Part shown: positions 28,672 to 31,203 of the stretch, piece by piece
Position numbering within the stretch: the stretch's first letter is position 1
How the letters are laid out: every line of letters starts with the position of its first letter
Origin: Haplomitrium mnioides
Lineage: Eukaryota; Marchantiophyta; Haplomitriopsida; Calobryales
Assembly (NCBI GenBank): GCA_049999725.1
Contig: JBNGIS010017540.1
Coordinates: 1-31,203 of the forward strand
Direction: 5' to 3'
Length of the DNA: 31,203 nucleotides
Program-made: the position numbers and the translations under genes
Notes under the pieces: model-generated
Told to the model about the DNA's origin: nothing
The model's database searches: none
What the model saw: the letters and a program-made list of their open reading frames with translations, nothing else

Positions 28672-31203
28672 TACAACTTCATTTATAGCAACAACCCATA
28701 TATTAACAACTCAAGATTGAGTACAATATACACATATCTACACCAACTACTTGTGATTCTCAACAATACAACTTCATTCATACCAACAACCCATAAATTA
28801 ACAACTCAAGATTGAGTACAATATACACACATCTACACCAACTACTTGTGATTCTCAACAATACAACTTCATTCATACCAACAACCCATATATTAACAAC
28901 TCAAGATTGAGTACAATATAGACACATCTACATGAGCTAATTCTGATTGTAACCAATACAACATCATTTATACCAACAACCCATATATTAACAACTAAAG
29001 CTTGAGTACAATATAGACACATATATTAACAACTCAAGATTGAGTACAATATAGACACATCTACACCAACTACTTGTGATTATCATTTATACAACTTCAT
29101 TTATACCAACAACCCATATACCGACAACTCAAGATTGAGTACAATAGAGACACATCTACACTGACTACTTGTGAATATCATTAATACAACTTCATTTATA
29201 CCAACAACCCATATAGTAACAACTCAAGATTGAGTGCAGTAGAGACACATCTACACCAACTACTTGTGATTGTCAACAACACAACTTCATTTATAGCAAC
29301 AACCCATATATTAACACCTCAAGATTGAGTACAATATAGACACATCTACACGACCTTCTTGTTATTATCAACAATACGGCTTCATTTACACCAAAACCTG
29401 ATATATTAATACGGCTTCATTTACACCAACAACTGATATATTAACAACTCAAGATTGAGTACAATATAGACACATCTACACCAACTACTTCTGATTATCA
29501 ACAATACAACTTCATTTATACCAACAACCCATATATTAACAACTCAAGATTGAGTAGAATATAGACACATCTACACAAACTACTTGTGATTATCAACAAT
29601 ACAACTTCATTTATACCAACAACCTATATATTGACAACTCAAGATTGAGTACAATGTAGACACATCTGCACGATCTTCTTGTGATTATCAACAATACACC
29701 TTCATTTACACCAACAACCCATAAATTAACAACTCAAGATTAAGTACAATATAGACACATCTACACCAACTACTTGTGATTGTCATCAATACAACTTCAT
29801 TTGTACCATTAACCCATATATTAACAACTAAAGATTGAGTACAATATAGACACATCTACACCAACTACTTGTGACTATCAACAATACAACTTCATTTATA
29901 CCAACAACCCATATGATAACAAGTCAAGATTGAGTACAATATAGACACATCTACACCAACTACTTGTGATTATCAACAATACAACTTCATTAATACCAAC
30001 ACTCCATATAGCAACAACTCAAGATTGAGTACAATAGAGACATATCTACACCGACTAGTTGTTAATATTAATAATGCAACTTCATTTATACCAACAACTC
30101 ATATATTAACAACTCAAGATTGAGTACAATACAGACACATCTACACCGACTACTTGTTATCGTCAACAATACAACTTCATTTAAACCAAAAACCCATATA
30201 TTAACAACTCAAGATTGAGAATAGTACAGACACATATACACGACCTTCTTGTGATTATCAACAACACAAGTTCATTCAAACCAACAACCCAAATATTAAC
30301 AACTCAAGATTGAGTACAATATAGACACATCTACACAAACTACTTGCGATTATCACCAATACAACTTTATTTATACCAACAACCCATATAGCAACAACTC
30401 GAGATTGAGTACAATAGAGACACATCTACACCGACTACTTGTGAATATCATTAATAAAACTTCATTTATACCAACAACCCATATAGTAACAACCCAAGAT
30501 TGAGTACAATAAAGACACATCTAGACCACTTCTTAAGGTTTTGAACAATAGAACTTCAATTATACCAACAACCTGCGTATTGACAACTCAAGATTGAGTA
30601 CAATATAGACACATCTACACACGACCTTCTTGTGACTATCAACAATATAGCTTCATTTACACCAACAACCCATATTTGTACAACTCAAGATTGACTACAA
30701 CATAGACACATCTACACCAACTACTTGTGATTATCAACAATACAACTCTATGTATTCCGAAAACCCATATATTAACAACTCAAGATTGAGTGCAATATAG
30801 ACACATCTACACCAACTACTTATGACTAGCACCAATACAACCCTATGTATTCCAACAAGCCATATATTGACAACTCAAGATTGAGTAGAATATAGTCACA
30901 TCTACACCAACTACTTGTAATTATCAGCAATACAACTGTATGTATTCCAACAACCCATATATTAACAACTCAAGATTAAGTACAATAGAGACACATCTAC
31001 ACAAACTGCCTGTTGTTATGTACAATACAACTTCATTTAAACAACACCCCATATATCAACAATTCAAGACTGACTACAATATAGACACATCTACACTAAC
31101 TACTTGTTATTATCAACATCACAACTTCAATTATGCAACACCCCATATATTAGAACCTCAAGATTGAATACAATATAGACACATCTACAACAACTACTTG
31201 TGA
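28667..31203. repeat. Satellite array, 95-bp monomer family (segment 4)
   Basis: About 27 monomers to the end of the window. ACAATATAGACAC replaces ACAATAGAGACAC in most of them. A CACGACCTTCTTGTGATTAT variant recurs near 29350, 29669, 30237 and 30620, often with a following TTCATTTACACC. No gene is seen. Confidence 0.95.

Overview
The window looks like nuclear heterochromatin of a land plant. It is made almost entirely of tandem satellite DNA with LTR retrotransposons inserted in it. Evidence for a plant: a Ty1/copia RNase H fragment of plant type at the left edge, two Ty3/gypsy elements with plant-type RT motifs, and a primer-binding site matching plant tRNA-Asp, as in Athila/Tat-like elements. 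The species cannot be named from the sequence. No intact host gene, tRNA or rRNA was seen.

Layout. Positions 1-91 are the tail of a copia RNase H, running straight into a 70-bp satellite (about 92-1707). At about 1708 this switches to a related 95-bp satellite, which fills the rest of the window apart from three insertions. (1) About 3252-11247, minus strand: a truncated gypsy element. It keeps gag zinc knuckles, protease, RT and RNase H and probably one long LTR, lacks integrase and the 3' LTR, and contains a 100-N assembly gap at 11000-11099. (2) 11903-23260, plus strand: a full-length gypsy element of 11.4 kb with two long LTRs, a tRNA-Asp primer site, decayed gag-PR-RT-RH-INT, a polypurine tract and a perfect 5-bp target duplication. 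(3) 27636-28666, plus strand: a 1.03-kb miniature LTR element (TRIM-like) with about 200-bp LTRs, a PBS-like site, a polypurine tract, no gag/pol, and its own perfect 5-bp target duplication.

None of the coding regions can make an intact protein. Decay is dominated by stop codons rather than indels. The minus-strand element keeps one unbroken frame of about 3.1 kb across gag-PR-RT-RH with 12 in-frame stops and no frameshift. The plus-strand element has 16 stops in its pol frames. Many lesions read as C-to-T or G-to-A changes, as expected of long-methylated DNA.

The most interesting points are: a palindromic block shared by the LTRs of the two divergent gypsy elements; a 48-bp minisatellite inside one LTR; a near-invariant dyad in each 95-bp satellite monomer; a perfect hairpin overlapping the polypurine tract of the miniature element; the homologous 70-bp/95-bp satellite switch; and the directional decay of the coding regions.
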